This document shows positions 41,622 through 50,547 of a stretch of 64,000 nucleotides of DNA, one piece after another. Position numbers and translations under genes: made by a program. How positions within the stretch are numbered: position 1 is the stretch's first letter; each line of letters starts with the position of its first letter. The notes under the pieces are model-generated. The model was given only the letters and a program-made list of their open reading frames with translations. It had not been told where the DNA came from and made no database searches. The stretch comes from Paenibacillus sp. FSL R5-0490. Lineage in GTDB: Bacteria; Bacillota; Bacilli; Bacillales; Cytobacillaceae. The stretch covers positions 1 to 64,000 of the forward strand of contig NZ_MRTQ01000017.1 in assembly GCF_001956215.1 (NCBI RefSeq), read 5' to 3'.

Positions 41622-42599
41622 ATGAAAGAAAATTTCTGGCGTGAGTTACCGCGGCCATTTTTTATACTGGCACCCATGGAAGAGGTGACAGATGTTGTTT
41701 TCCGCCATGTGGTGAGTGAAGCAGCAAGACCTGATGTGTTTTTTACAGAGTTTACAAACTCAGATAGTTATTGTCACCCTGAGGGGGTCAATAGTGTGCG
41801 CGGGCGTTTGACTTTTACTGAGGATGAACAGCCAATTGTCGCACATATCTGGGGAGATAAGCCTGAATACTTCCGTCAAATGAGTATTGGGATGGCGGAA
41901 ATGGGTTTTAAGGGATTGGATATCAATATGGGCTGTCCGGTCCCCAATGTGACCCAGAATGGGAAGGGAAGCGGGCTGATCCGCCGTCCCGAACTGGCAG
42001 CAGAACTAATACAGGCAGCCAAAGCAGGAGGTTTGCCTGTAAGTGTAAAGACAAGGCTTGGTTTCACGGAGGTAGATGAATGGAAGAACTGGCTGAAGCA
42101 TATTTTGGAGCAGGACATTGCGAATCTTTCCATCCATCTGCGTACACGGGACGAAATGAGCAAAGTGCCGGCGCATTGGGAGCTGATTCCTGAGATTAAG
42201 GAACTTCGTGACCAGGTTGCACCGGATACCCTTTTGACCATCAATGGAGATATTCCTGATCGTCAAAAAGGCTTAGAGCTTGCCGAGAAATACGGGGTTG
42301 ATGGAGTCATGATTGGACGCGGCATATTCCATAATCCATTTGCCTTTGAAAAAGAGAAGAAGGATCATACTAGTGAGGAATTGCTGGACCTCTTAAGCTT
42401 GCATATGGATCTCCATGATCAATATTCACATTTAGAGCTGCGGCCGTTCACCGCTCTTCACCGCTTCTTCAAAATCTATGTCAAAGGATTCCCAGGGGCA
42501 AGTGCACTAAGAAATCATTTGATGAACACAAGGTCAACAGACGAAGTGCGTGAATTACTTGATGTCTTTGCGTCAAAGAACCTTGAACAAAATAACTGA
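41622..42599 (+). CDS. dus: tRNA-dihydrouridine synthase
   Basis: 325 residues. TIM-barrel FMN enzyme: [11 protein letters not shown] near the start, catalytic Cys105 in [23 protein letters not shown] and [12 protein letters not shown]. Reduces uridines in the tRNA D-loop. Corresponds to the YfjN position in B. subtilis, which keeps the neighbourhood order with rlmCD once the island is removed. AGAGGATTGG and AAAG upstream. Single gene with terminator. Confidence 0.9.
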   Translation: MKENFWRELPRPFFILAPMEEVTDVVFRHVVSEAARPDVFFTEFTNSDSYCHPEGVNSVRGRLTFTEDEQPIVAHIWGDKPEYFRQMSIGMAEMGFKGLDINMGCPVPNVTQNGKGSGLIRRPELAAELIQAAKAGGLPVSVKTRLGFTEVDEWKNWLKHILEQDIANLSIHLRTRDEMSKVPAHWELIPEIKELRDQVAPDTLLTINGDIPDRQKGLELAEKYGVDGVMIGRGIFHNPFAFEKEKKDHTSEELLDLLSLHMDLHDQYSHLELRPFTALHRFFKIYVKGFPGASALRNHLMNTRSTDEVRELLDVFASKNLEQNN

Positions 42600-42605
42600 T
42601 TACTA

Positions 42606-42642
42606 TAGGAGGATGGGCTTGTGGTCCATCCTCCTTTTTTAA
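42606..42642 (+). terminator. Terminator after dus
   Basis: AGGAGGATGG-gcttgtgg-TCCATCCTCCT then TTTTT. Confidence 0.88.
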
Positions 42643-42698
42643 AAATAAATTTTGGCTTTTTCACAAGGTTTTTTGCTTTTTGTATTGTATTTACTGAG

Positions 42699-42884
42699 TT
42701 GATTGGAGCGGAAGGTGCGAGATCCTCGAAAATGCATTCGCATTTTCTTCGTGCGGTGTTTACTCAGGGAGCTTATTCAATGCCAGCGGGAGTAGCGGGA
42801 CAGGTGAGACCCCGCAGACGCGGAGCGCCGAGGAGGCTCACCGCCCGCCCCGCGGTTCGCTGAGCAGCCTGGAGCGGAAATCAA
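42699..42884 (+). repeat. GC-rich Bacillus-type repeat, family R2, long copy
   Basis: TTGATTGGAGCGGAAGG at the left, GGAGCGGAAATCAA at the right. Internal blocks: GATCCTCGAAAATGC, CGGGAGTAGCGGGACAGG, GAGACCCCGCAGACGC and GAGGAGGCTCACCGCCCGCC. Can fold into several hairpins. Much more GC-rich than flanking genes. Confidence 0.85.
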
Positions 42885-42954
42885 CGGACAGCATTGCTAA
42901 GCGAAAACAACAATTTATACGCAAGAGCCAAAATATTAAACTTGAGGTATGAGG

Positions 42955-43374
42955 ATGAAAGCTTTTTTATTATGCACATTCATAGTATTTTCTTTTGCAA
43001 CCATATCAGGCTGTCAATCAGCTGAAACAATGGTTCTGCTTGATGAAGAGATCAGAGAAATCAAAGTTTCAAAATCAGAGGGTTTAGGCGGAATAAATGA
43101 AGAAAGTTTTATTGCTTTCAAGGACAGAAAATCGATCGCTATATTTGAAAAAGCAATAAAAACTGCGGTAAAACAGTCAGGGAAGGCAGATATCAGGAAA
43201 CCTGAGTATGATATAGCAGTTGAATACAAAGGAGATCTCCCTTCTCACGGCATTCATTTATGGCTCGGCGAGGATAATAAAAAGAGCGCCTTCATGTATA
43301 TTACCAGCGAAGATATTTACCAGACCTCACCGCAAATGACAAAGAAACTAAGAAGCCTAATCCTCTCAGACTAA
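42955..43374 (+). CDS. Small lipoprotein of unknown function
   Basis: 139 residues. A lipoprotein signal with lipobox ATISGC, with the Cys near residue 20. The mature part is mixed alpha/beta (ESFIAFKDRKSIAIFEKAIK, YDIAVEYKGDLPSHGIHLWL). It resembles small Bacillus lipoproteins with a YhfM-type domain, but I do not assign it. ATG at 42955 is preferred by spacing to TTGAGGT. Confidence 0.7.
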   Translation: MKAFLLCTFIVFSFATISGCQSAETMVLLDEEIREIKVSKSEGLGGINEESFIAFKDRKSIAIFEKAIKTAVKQSGKADIRKPEYDIAVEYKGDLPSHGIHLWLGEDNKKSAFMYITSEDIYQTSPQMTKKLRSLILSD

Positions 43375-43477
43375 CTCCCTCAAGGAACATTCCGCCTCGA
43401 TTTGGAATATTATCCCATATGGTTAACGATCAGAAAAAGGGGTATATAATCACTAAACCAAAAGGAGGTGGCCAAAA

Positions 43478-43633
43478 ATGGAAGTAGAAGTTTTGTGTAA
43501 CGTGGAAAACTGTAAGTACTGGGCTGAAGGTGATAAATGTGTAGCTGACTCTATTTATGTGATTGGCCAGAATGGCCGGGAAGCGGATGAAATAGAGGAA
43601 ACAGCCTGTAAAACGTTTGAGCAGGATGCATAA
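43478..43633 (+). CDS. DUF1540 small cysteine-rich protein
   Basis: 51 residues. MEVEVLCNVENCKYWAEGDK then CVADSIYVIG...ETACKTFEQDA. Four cysteines with the DUF1540 pattern CxxxxCxYWxxGxxCxAxxI are a probable metal-binding knot. AAAGGAGGTG site. Function unknown; many spore formers have several copies. Confidence 0.85.
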   Translation: MEVEVLCNVENCKYWAEGDKCVADSIYVIGQNGREADEIEETACKTFEQDA

Positions 43634-43640
43634 GCATGAG

Positions 43641-43692
43641 AAAGCCTGACCGCCGGAGGATTAAAACAATCCCGGCTGTCAGGTTTTTTTAC
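43641..43692 (+). terminator. Terminator after DUF1540 gene
   Basis: AGCCTGACCGCCGG...CCGGCTGTCAGGT then TTTTTT. Long imperfect stem. Confidence 0.75.
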
Positions 43693-43779
43693 ATACAAAA
43701 AGATGCCCGCTATGTTTTACAAGAAAGGGTATAATAAAGAAAATGACTATAAAACCATGAAAACAAGGAAGGAGTTATG

Positions 43780-45246
43780 ATGACAATTAGCAATGAAATC
43801 GGATGGAATTTTGACAATAGCTATGCGCGGCTCCCGCAGACATTCTTTTCAAAAATGAAGCCCAACCCTGTACAATCCCCTGAGCTGGTGATCCTTAACG
43901 GGGAACTGGCGAAGTCTCTGGGATTAAATATGGATGCATTGACAAGTGAAACAGGTATTGAGGTCCTTTCAGGCTCTCAAGTTCCAGAAGAAGCTGAACC
44001 TCTCGCTCAAGCTTATGCAGGACATCAGTTTGGACATTTTAATATGCTTGGGGATGGCCGGGCAATGCTGATTGGCGAGCAGATAACACCAGAGGATAAA
44101 AGGGTCGACATTCAGCTGAAGGGCTCCGGCAGAACGCCATTTTCGCGCGGCGGAGATGGGCGGGCGGCACTGGGCCCTATGCTTCGGGAGTACATTATCA
44201 GTGAAGCCATGCATGCCCTTGGAATTCCCACTACCCGCAGTCTGGCGGTTGTAACAACAGGGGAAGCCATTATCCGGGAAACCATGCTTCCGGGTGCGAT
44301 CCTGACAAGAGTGGCGGATAGCCATATACGGGTGGGGACTTTTCAATATGCGGCGAATTGGCGGCCTGTTGGGGAACTTAGAATCCTGGCAGATTACACG
44401 ATTGAGCGTCATTATCCTGAAATCAAAGAAGATGACAATCCTTACCTGGCTCTCCTAAAGAAAGTGATCCAGCGTCAGGCTGCACTCATTGCGAAATGGC
44501 AGCATGTAGGCTTCATCCATGGAGTCATGAACACCGACAATATGGCAATCAGCGGAGAAACGATTGATTATGGTCCGTGCGCCTTTATGGATAAGTATGA
44601 TCTGGCAACTGTCTTCAGTTCCATTGACAGGGAAGGCCGTTATGCTTATGGAAATCAGCCGTATATTGGCGGCTGGAATCTGGCGAGATTTGCGGAAACC
44701 CTTTTGCCTCTGCTGCATGAAGAGGAAGAGGAAGCTGTTAAAATAGCTCAGGGCGCTATTTCAGAATACAATAAAATGTATCAGGACTATTGGCTTGCCG
44801 GCATGAGGGCAAAGCTTGGGATCTTTAATGAAGAAGCAGAAGATGAAGCCCTTTTTACCGGACTTCTAAAGATTATGCAAAAGTCTGAAGCCGATTATAC
44901 GAACACATTCCGTGCCTTAACTCTGGGCGACCTTGAGAACACTGTGTTAGGTAATGATCAGGAATTTGCCGGCTGGCATGGTCAATGGCAGGAAAGGCTG
45001 ACCAGGCAGAAGGAAACCAAAGAAGAAGTAAATCAGTTAATGAGGGCCAGCAACCCGGCCATCATCCCGCGAAACCACCGGGTGGAAGAAGCTCTGGAAG
45101 CAGCGGTTAACAATGGAGACTACAGCGTAATGAAAAAGCTTCTTGCAGCGCTGGAGAATCCTTATGCTTATAGGGAAGATCAGGAAGAATACTGCAGACT
45201 TCCAGAGCCAGCCGGCGCACCATATCGAACATTTTGCGGAACTTAA
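43780..45246 (+). CDS. selO: Protein adenylyltransferase SelO
   Basis: 488 residues, SelO/YdiU pseudokinase family. Signatures include [59 protein letters not shown], and the metal-binding part [20 protein letters not shown]. Transfers AMP to Ser/Thr/Tyr of partner proteins, linked to oxidative stress. The C-terminus here is FCGT with a Cys three residues from the end, comparable to the family's conserved C-terminal Cys/Sec. Start ATG 43780 has better spacing to AGGAG than 43777. Confidence 0.93.
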   Translation: MTISNEIGWNFDNSYARLPQTFFSKMKPNPVQSPELVILNGELAKSLGLNMDALTSETGIEVLSGSQVPEEAEPLAQAYAGHQFGHFNMLGDGRAMLIGEQITPEDKRVDIQLKGSGRTPFSRGGDGRAALGPMLREYIISEAMHALGIPTTRSLAVVTTGEAIIRETMLPGAILTRVADSHIRVGTFQYAANWRPVGELRILADYTIERHYPEIKEDDNPYLALLKKVIQRQAALIAKWQHVGFIHGVMNTDNMAISGETIDYGPCAFMDKYDLATVFSSIDREGRYAYGNQPYIGGWNLARFAETLLPLLHEEEEEAVKIAQGAISEYNKMYQDYWLAGMRAKLGIFNEEAEDEALFTGLLKIMQKSEADYTNTFRALTLGDLENTVLGNDQEFAGWHGQWQERLTRQKETKEEVNQLMRASNPAIIPRNHRVEEALEAAVNNGDYSVMKKLLAALENPYAYREDQEEYCRLPEPAGAPYRTFCGT

Positions 45247-45261
45247 TAACAATAAATAGGC

Positions 45262-45299
45262 AAAGCCTGACCCCATTATCGGGTCAGGCATTTTTTATT
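45262..45299 (+). terminator. Terminator after selO
   Basis: GCCTGACCC-cattatc-GGGTCAGGC then ATTTTTT. Confidence 0.9.
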
Positions 45300-45361
45300 A
45301 TGCAGGAATTTTCATTTTAGAAAAGAATACTATCTATGATTAAAAAAAGGAGGAAATTTCC

Positions 45362-45712
45362 ATGTTAAATCAATTATGTGTTATTACGATCAAAGTAACG
45401 GATTTGAAACGTGCGGTGAATTTTTATACTGAGGTTTTAGACTTCAAAGTATCGAAACATTATGGAGATAAAATTGTCAGTCTTGTACATAATGATGTGC
45501 CGGTTGTTCTGGAAGAAAGCGCAGATGAAAAAACGGGATCAAACGTATTGCCTGGAATCCTCTCAAAGAATATCGAAAATGATTTTATCAGAATGAGAGA
45601 AGCTGGTGTGAAAATGCTTTTTGAAAATCCTCAAGTTTGTCCACCTGGACGTTACTTCATTATTGAGGATCCTTCAGGAAATCAGATTGAAATAGTTGAG
45701 TTCTCTAATTGA
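45362..45712 (+). CDS. VOC-superfamily (glyoxalase-like) protein
   Basis: 116 residues. Single VOC module: ITIKVTDLKRAVNFYTEVLDF at the start and YFIIEDPSGNQIEIVEF at the end, the usual metal-site strands. Enzymatic role undetermined (isomerase, dioxygenase or resistance protein). AAAGGAGGAAAT site. Stands alone between terminators. Confidence 0.82.
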   Translation: MLNQLCVITIKVTDLKRAVNFYTEVLDFKVSKHYGDKIVSLVHNDVPVVLEESADEKTGSNVLPGILSKNIENDFIRMREAGVKMLFENPQVCPPGRYFIIEDPSGNQIEIVEFSN

Positions 45713-45814
45713 TAGAAGAGTTCTAATGGCAGGAGAAGCTAGTGCTTATTGTTGACATCATGAACTCAAAGTGTTACTTTCAATATAGAACATACATTCG
45801 ATTTGGTGATTGAC

Positions 45815-46648
45815 TTGAACATACAGCTTAAAGAAATTATATCAAAAAGTATCTTAACACCTGCAAAAGGTGCTATAGACAATTTTACTCATTCAATGAA
45901 CCCCTATGCAGGCTGTACGTTTGGATGTAAATATTGCTACGTAAGGGAGCTCCCTGTTTCCATTTTCCGTGAAGAGGAATGGGGTTCGTGGATTGATATA
46001 AAATCAAATGCGGCCGAGCTTTTGGAAAAAGAATTGACTAAAGCTAAGAAAAGGGGAAAAGTTTCTTTATTTATGTCCTCTTCCACTGATCCTTACCAGC
46101 CGATTGAATATACCTCAAAACTGACCAGAAGTTTATTGGAAGTTATGCTTGAAAATCAGCCTGACTTTTTACATGTACAAACCCGTTCACCACTGGTGAA
46201 GCGGGATATCGATTTATTCCAGCAATTCAGAGACAGAATCAGAATTTCTATGACAATCGAGACAGACAAAGAAGAGGTCAGAAAGGCATTTGCACCAGCA
46301 GCACCTCCCATCCCGGCAAGAATGGCTGCACTAAAAGCTATAAAAGATGCAGGAATTATAACTCAGGCAACACTGGCCCCTTTACTTCCATGCTCAAGGG
46401 AATTTCCGGCAAAACTAAAATCTATTGCGAACCGTGTTACGATTGACGATTTTTGGATGGGGGATGGAAGCGGAGGAAGAAGGACCGAAAGACTGGGAAT
46501 CCGCAAGATTTTTGATGAGCTTGGTTTGGAGAAATGGTATAATCCGTCTGCATATAAAGTGGTTCTTAAAATGCTGGAGCAGGAATTTCAAGATGCACCC
46601 ATTCAATTAGGTGTATCCAAGGCGGGGTTCAGCCCAGATGGCAAATAG
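45815..46648 (+). CDS. Radical SAM protein, SPL-like family
   Basis: About 277 residues. Cluster motif CTFGCKYCYV (Cys34, 38, 41), followed by MSSSTDPYQPIE and a TIM-barrel part. The N-terminal KSILTPAKGAIDNFTHSMNP is typical of the Rv2578c/SplB-like radical SAM group. Substrate unknown. TTG at 45815 with GGTGA 6 bases upstream; TTG at 45803 is the alternative. The AAA gene follows 28 bases later. Confidence 0.83.
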   Translation: MNIQLKEIISKSILTPAKGAIDNFTHSMNPYAGCTFGCKYCYVRELPVSIFREEEWGSWIDIKSNAAELLEKELTKAKKRGKVSLFMSSSTDPYQPIEYTSKLTRSLLEVMLENQPDFLHVQTRSPLVKRDIDLFQQFRDRIRISMTIETDKEEVRKAFAPAAPPIPARMAALKAIKDAGIITQATLAPLLPCSREFPAKLKSIANRVTIDDFWMGDGSGGRRTERLGIRKIFDELGLEKWYNPSAYKVVLKMLEQEFQDAPIQLGVSKAGFSPDGK

Positions 46649-46676
46649 CTGACTAAAGTATATATGAGGTATTTTT

Positions 46677-47429
46677 ATGGATCTATTAAGTTCACCATAC
46701 GTAAGAGGCATTAGGCTTAAAAGAGAAGATATACCATCCTTCCATCAGTATCCCTTCAGCCTTCCGAGCCTGAAAACGCTGGATGAGATGGCGTTTCACC
46801 CGAAAGTCACCTTTCTGATCGGCGAGAATGGGATGGGTAAGTCGACCCTGCTGGAGGCGGTTGCGGTTGCACTGGGATTCAATGCGGAAGGCGGATCATT
46901 TAATTTTAATTTTTCTACCTTTGATTCACATTCCATACTGGGCGAATATTTAAAGGTTATAAAAGGCGTAGATAGGCCGTCTGATGGTTTTTTCTTAAGG
47001 GCAGAGAGCTTCTATAATGTAGCTTCCAATATTGAAGAGATGGATAGGGAAGGCGGCGCACCAAAAGTGATTGACTCCTTTGGGGGCCGTTCTTTACACG
47101 AGCAGTCGCATGGGGAAGCATTTTTCTCCACCTTTCTTCATCGCTTTCGCGGGAGCGGAATCTACATTCTGGATGAGCCTGAAGCGGCACTTTCACCATT
47201 GCGGCAAATGTCCATGCTGACAAGGATTCATGATTTGGTCAGCGACCATTCACAATTTATTATTGCTACCCATTCTCCGATCATTATGGCCTATCCGGAT
47301 GCAGCCATATATGAATTCACTGATGACGGCATCTCGGAAAAGAAGCTCGAAGAAACGAATCATTACCGCATTATGAAGCAATTCTTTGATGATAAGAATC
47401 GAATGCTCCATCATTTGCTGAATGAATAA
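46677..47429 (+). CDS. AAA family ATPase (AAA_21-like)
   Basis: 250 residues. ABC/SMC-type ATPase head without transport domains: Walker A GENGMGKST (49-57), signature-like EQSHGEAFF, Walker B IYILDEPEAALSP, His-switch ATHSP. Small stand-alone enzymes of this type are widespread and poorly characterised. Probably read from the same transcript as the upstream radical SAM gene, though 28 bases apart. Confidence 0.85.
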   Translation: MDLLSSPYVRGIRLKREDIPSFHQYPFSLPSLKTLDEMAFHPKVTFLIGENGMGKSTLLEAVAVALGFNAEGGSFNFNFSTFDSHSILGEYLKVIKGVDRPSDGFFLRAESFYNVASNIEEMDREGGAPKVIDSFGGRSLHEQSHGEAFFSTFLHRFRGSGIYILDEPEAALSPLRQMSMLTRIHDLVSDHSQFIIATHSPIIMAYPDAAIYEFTDDGISEKKLEETNHYRIMKQFFDDKNRMLHHLLNE

Positions 47430-47430
47430 A

Positions 47431-47459
47431 AAAATGGAGGCTGCATGCCTCCATTATTC
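47431..47459 (+). terminator. Terminator after AAA ATPase gene
   Basis: AATGGAGG-ctgcatg-CCTCCATT then ATTCT. Short T-tract. Confidence 0.65.
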
Positions 47460-47469
47460 TCTATGTATG

Positions 47470-47886
47470 TTATTCGCTTTCGTGGCTGAACATCCAGTTA
47501 ACCCCGAATTTATCTGTTAACTGGCCAAAGCTCTTGCTCCAGAATGTTTCCTGCAGCTCCATGGTTACATTACCGCCATCTGCCAGATTGTTGAAATACT
47601 TTCTCATGTTATCCACATCATTAATGACAACTGCGAGATTAATGTTATTTCCTACTGTAAACGGCATACCTGGAAATGTATCTGAAAACATGACAGTACT
47701 GCCGCAAATAGTAAGGCTTGAATGCATAACCAGATTTTTGGCTTCCTCCGGCAGAGGATATTCAGGATTCTGCGGAGTTTCACCAAAAGTTGTAATCTCC
47801 GGCATTTCCAGTTCAAAAGCCTTTACATAAAATTCAATTGCTTCCCGTGTATTACCATTAAAATTTAAATAGGCATTAACAGCCAA
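47470..47886 (-). CDS. PhnB-like VOC protein
   Basis: About 138 residues starting at TTG 47886 (MAVNAYLNFNGNTREAIEFY), where GGAGTGGACAGG supplies a proper ribosome site; the longer open frame starts at 47928. Contains the PhnB/DUF1338-like VOC motifs FYVKAFELEMPEI, VMFSDTFPGMPF and WSKSFGQLTDKFGVNWMFSH. Function unknown despite the old phosphonate name. Confidence 0.85.
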   Translation of the reverse strand: MAVNAYLNFNGNTREAIEFYVKAFELEMPEITTFGETPQNPEYPLPEEAKNLVMHSSLTICGSTVMFSDTFPGMPFTVGNNINLAVVINDVDNMRKYFNNLADGGNVTMELQETFWSKSFGQLTDKFGVNWMFSHESE

Positions 47887-47975
47887 CCTGTCCACTCCTT
47901 CCTTTAAATACAATTCCATTATAGACAAAATATTCTAATATTAATATAGTTCAAAAGTCAAAATCACAACAATCT

Positions 47976-48278
47976 TTATAATTCCTGAAGTGCTTTTTCT
48001 ATACTGGTAAATCCGCTTCTATCAGCACGATCGGGTTCATCTGATTCAATGGTCCACTCATTTCTTTCAGGTGATAATCCTCCATTCCCATCTTTAAAGA
48101 ATGGACTGTGCACATGGTACGTTTTCCCTGCTTTTTTCACCGTGTATCCCATATAGCAGTGCTGGTCCTGGCCTTCTTCCTCGAAAATGCCAATATCATC
48201 GATTCCATATTTGTCTATATAGGACTGAAATGGCTCCTGCAGTGAATTTAAAACTTGCTCTCTTGGTAAAAACTCCAT
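47976..48278 (-). CDS. DUF5634-like small protein
   Basis: 100 residues: MEFLPREQVLNSLQEPFQSY at the start, then a beta-rich core GQDQHCYMGYTVKKAGKTYH. Likely matches the DUF5634 family of Bacillaceae, recalled and not searched. Cytoplasmic. GAAGGGAGCAAGC before the ATG. Function unknown. Confidence 0.7.
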   Translation of the reverse strand: MEFLPREQVLNSLQEPFQSYIDKYGIDDIGIFEEEGQDQHCYMGYTVKKAGKTYHVHSPFFKDGNGGLSPERNEWTIESDEPDRADRSGFTSIEKALQEL

Positions 48279-48348
48279 TATGCTTGCTCCCTTCCATATT
48301 AGCTATCCTTAATATGGCTATTTTTGGAGGGATTAAACACGGAACTGT

Positions 48349-48381
48349 GAAAAGAGTACCCCGCATCAGCGAGGTACTCTG
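48349..48381 (-). terminator. Terminator of gpx-ohrR operon
   Basis: Minus strand AGAGTACC-tcgctgatgcgg-GGTACTCT then TTTCAC. Overlaps the regulator's last codons. Confidence 0.7.
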
Positions 48382-48827
48382 CTTCTTAGCTTTATTCTCA
48401 GGTTTCCGAGAAGCTTCATAAGTTCTTCATATTCTTCGAGTTCAATGCTGCACGTCTGAATGGCCTCTCCGACACTTTTAGTGATATACAGTTTTTCGTT
48501 GTGTGCTTTTTCCTCAAGGAAGATATACACCTTGCGTTCATCCGCTTTGGAGCGTTCTTTTCGAAGCCATCCGTTAGAAATCATCCTTGAGATCATCGGG
48601 GTGAGTGTCCCGGTGCCAAGGTTCAGTCTTTCTCCAAGCTCTTTGGCTGTCATGCCATCCTTTTCCCAAAGGGCCAGAAGAACCAGATACTGCGGATAAG
48701 TTAAGCCGAATGGCTGAAGGGCACTTGTATACAGTTTGGTAAATTCGCCTGCTGTTTCATAAACAGCAAAACAAAGCTGTTTATCCAGTGTAAAAAAATC
48801 TTTCACATTATCACCTGATTCCGGCAT
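48366..48827 (-). CDS. ohrR: OhrR-type MarR peroxide sensor
   Basis: 153 residues. MarR fold with the redox cysteine Cys19 in LDKQLCFAVYE, as in OhrR. HTH around MTAKELGERLNLGTGTLTPM, wing KADERKVYIFL. Oxidation of the Cys by organic peroxides would release the operator. Translation from ATG 48827 overlaps the peroxidase stop (TAATG); GTG 48806 with AGGTGA is a good alternative. It follows the peroxidase it probably controls. Confidence 0.83.
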   Translation of the reverse strand: MPESGDNVKDFFTLDKQLCFAVYETAGEFTKLYTSALQPFGLTYPQYLVLLALWEKDGMTAKELGERLNLGTGTLTPMISRMISNGWLRKERSKADERKVYIFLEEKAHNEKLYITKSVGEAIQTCSIELEEYEELMKLLGNLRIKLRSRVPR

Positions 48828-49303
48828 TACAATAACTTCGTCAAATCATCCTCAATTTTTCCAGGCTCTGTTGTTGGAGCATAGCGTTCTACAACCTGGC
48901 CGCCCTGGTCCACGAGGAATTTGGTAAAGTTCCACTTAATGTTTTTGGACAGAATGCCCTTTTTCTGTTCTTTCAAGTAAGCAAACAATGGATCCGCATT
49001 GTCGCCATTTACATCAATTTTTGCGAAAATCGGGAAAGACACACCATAATTGAGCTGACAAAACTCAGTGGTTTCTTCAATATTATCGAATTCCTGGTTA
49101 TTGAACTGATCACAAGGGAATCCAAGAATTTCAAGGCCCTTGTCTTGATACTTTTCATAGAGCTCCTGCAGCCCTTTAAATTGGGGCGTCAACCCGCACT
49201 TGCTTGCTGTGTTTACGATAATTAGAGGCTTTCCTTCGTATTCTTTCAGAGATTTCAATTCACCATTCGTTTTCTTGACTTCAAAATCATAAACCGTTGT
49301 CAT
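48827..49303 (-). CDS. bsaA: Glutathione peroxidase-like thiol peroxidase
   Basis: 158 residues. GPx fold: peroxidatic Cys36 in [10 protein letters not shown], resolving Cys64 in [12 protein letters not shown], conserved Trp/Asn in [11 protein letters not shown]. Bacterial Cys-type enzymes usually run on thioredoxin. TAGGAGGTATC precedes the ATG. First gene of an operon with an OhrR-type sensor. Confidence 0.93.
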   Translation of the reverse strand: MTTVYDFEVKKTNGELKSLKEYEGKPLIIVNTASKCGLTPQFKGLQELYEKYQDKGLEILGFPCDQFNNQEFDNIEETTEFCQLNYGVSFPIFAKIDVNGDNADPLFAYLKEQKKGILSKNIKWNFTKFLVDQGGQVVERYAPTTEPGKIEDDLTKLL

Positions 49304-49323
49304 TGGGATACCTCCTATTTTTT

Positions 49324-49368
49324 AATCGTGTGCGATTTAATCTTAAGCGATTTAAATTCCTTTTGCAA
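49324..49368 (-). promoter_or_regulatory. gpx promoter with AATCG palindrome operator
   Basis: Minus strand TTGCAA (49363-49368), 17 bases, TAAGAT (49340-49345). Immediately downstream the perfect palindrome AATCG-caca-CGATT (49324-49337) lies at the transcription start. A further AAATCGCTT half lies between the boxes. Good candidate for the OhrR-type repressor. Confidence 0.7.
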
Positions 49369-49451
49369 CAAATCAGCTTTTTATGAAACTAGCATTAAGG
49401 TTCATTCGTAGGAAAGATAGATTTCCAATTCATTTACAAAGGATGATTATA

Positions 49452-50465
49452 ATGTTGGACGAATTGCGGGAAGCAATTGAGAAACTGCCGGAGCATGGGG
49501 CGAAGAGCTATTTATTTAACATATTGCTTCGGGTTCACTTATTAAAAAACAGTGCTGATTCTCAGGAAGAGATCATGGAACTGCTTAATGATATTCAAAA
49601 AAAGATATTTTTTTATTCCCAGGGGAGGAAATTGGAGCGGGAATATGAAACATACCACATTGTGTGTGGAGAATCACCGGCAGGCGCTTTAAAGGTTGGT
49701 CTCAGTAAAGAGAATAAAGTCATTGGCTTTCCTGACTTTTTCAGCAATGGACCTCTCTGGAGGATGGATGAAGAGGAGGGGAGAAAACATCGATTAGAAT
49801 GGCTGAAGGATCATATTAATATACCTGAGGATTATCTGGAAAAGGAATATGAAAGAAAAATAGCCTCAGCACTCGAGGAGATTGGTGCCATTCCTGAAAG
49901 AAAACCGATCGTGATCTGGACCGCTGACAACGCCGATGAACAAACCGGTTTGCGGTTTTTCCTGTACGTATTAAGAAACAAAGATAATAATGTGCATGTT
50001 ATTAATACTGCTCAGTCATATAAGGAGCTTTTTCCTGCGAAAAAGAATCAAGTCCTTTTAAGGCACTCAGGTGAAGCAGCTCCGGAAAAACTGAAGATCA
50101 TATTAGATAAAAACATGGGAAGCCCCTTATCTGCAGAAGAAAGAACCAGGTTTGTATCGGATTGGCAGGCGCTCTCCATGACAAAGGAAGTACTGCGCAT
50201 ATGGGAAGAGAATGAAATACATAGTATGCCAGAGAGTTATTTTGATGACTATATCATCGAATCAGCCAGGAAGCTTCATAAAAGCAACAAGGGTTTTATA
50301 AAATCAGCCAGATTAATCGGGGAAGTGATAGGGCATCTGGATGAGCCAATTGGTGATGGCTTTGCTGAGTTTAGAGTAAGATCCCTAATTTATAACGGTG
50401 TATTTGCGATAAAAGGAATTCCGAAAAGTATGAGGTTTTATAGCATTAAACTGAAAGAGATATAG
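49452..50465 (+). CDS. DUF1835 domain protein
   Basis: About 337 residues. The core YHIVCGESPAGALKVGLSKE and GFPDFFSNGPLWRM matches DUF1835. The C-terminal part (MTKEVLRIWEENEIHSMPES) fits the partner DUF3658 as I recall it. Cytoplasmic, function unknown. ATG 49452 has AAAGGATG upstream; the open frame extends to 49383. No operon partners. Confidence 0.75.
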   Translation: MLDELREAIEKLPEHGAKSYLFNILLRVHLLKNSADSQEEIMELLNDIQKKIFFYSQGRKLEREYETYHIVCGESPAGALKVGLSKENKVIGFPDFFSNGPLWRMDEEEGRKHRLEWLKDHINIPEDYLEKEYERKIASALEEIGAIPERKPIVIWTADNADEQTGLRFFLYVLRNKDNNVHVINTAQSYKELFPAKKNQVLLRHSGEAAPEKLKIILDKNMGSPLSAEERTRFVSDWQALSMTKEVLRIWEENEIHSMPESYFDDYIIESARKLHKSNKGFIKSARLIGEVIGHLDEPIGDGFAEFRVRSLIYNGVFAIKGIPKSMRFYSIKLKEI

Positions 50466-50547
50466 AATTTCATAAATCCCTCGGCTGGAATTTCGTGCAG
50501 CCTTCCTTTATTCTAAATAAAAGAAACGAATAGAAGAGGGATCAACT

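Noticed and set aside
42621-42863. An 80-codon ORF downstream of dus
   Set aside because: It runs through the dus terminator and the GC-rich repeat R2. Its Arg/Pro/Ala-rich end is the repeat read as protein.
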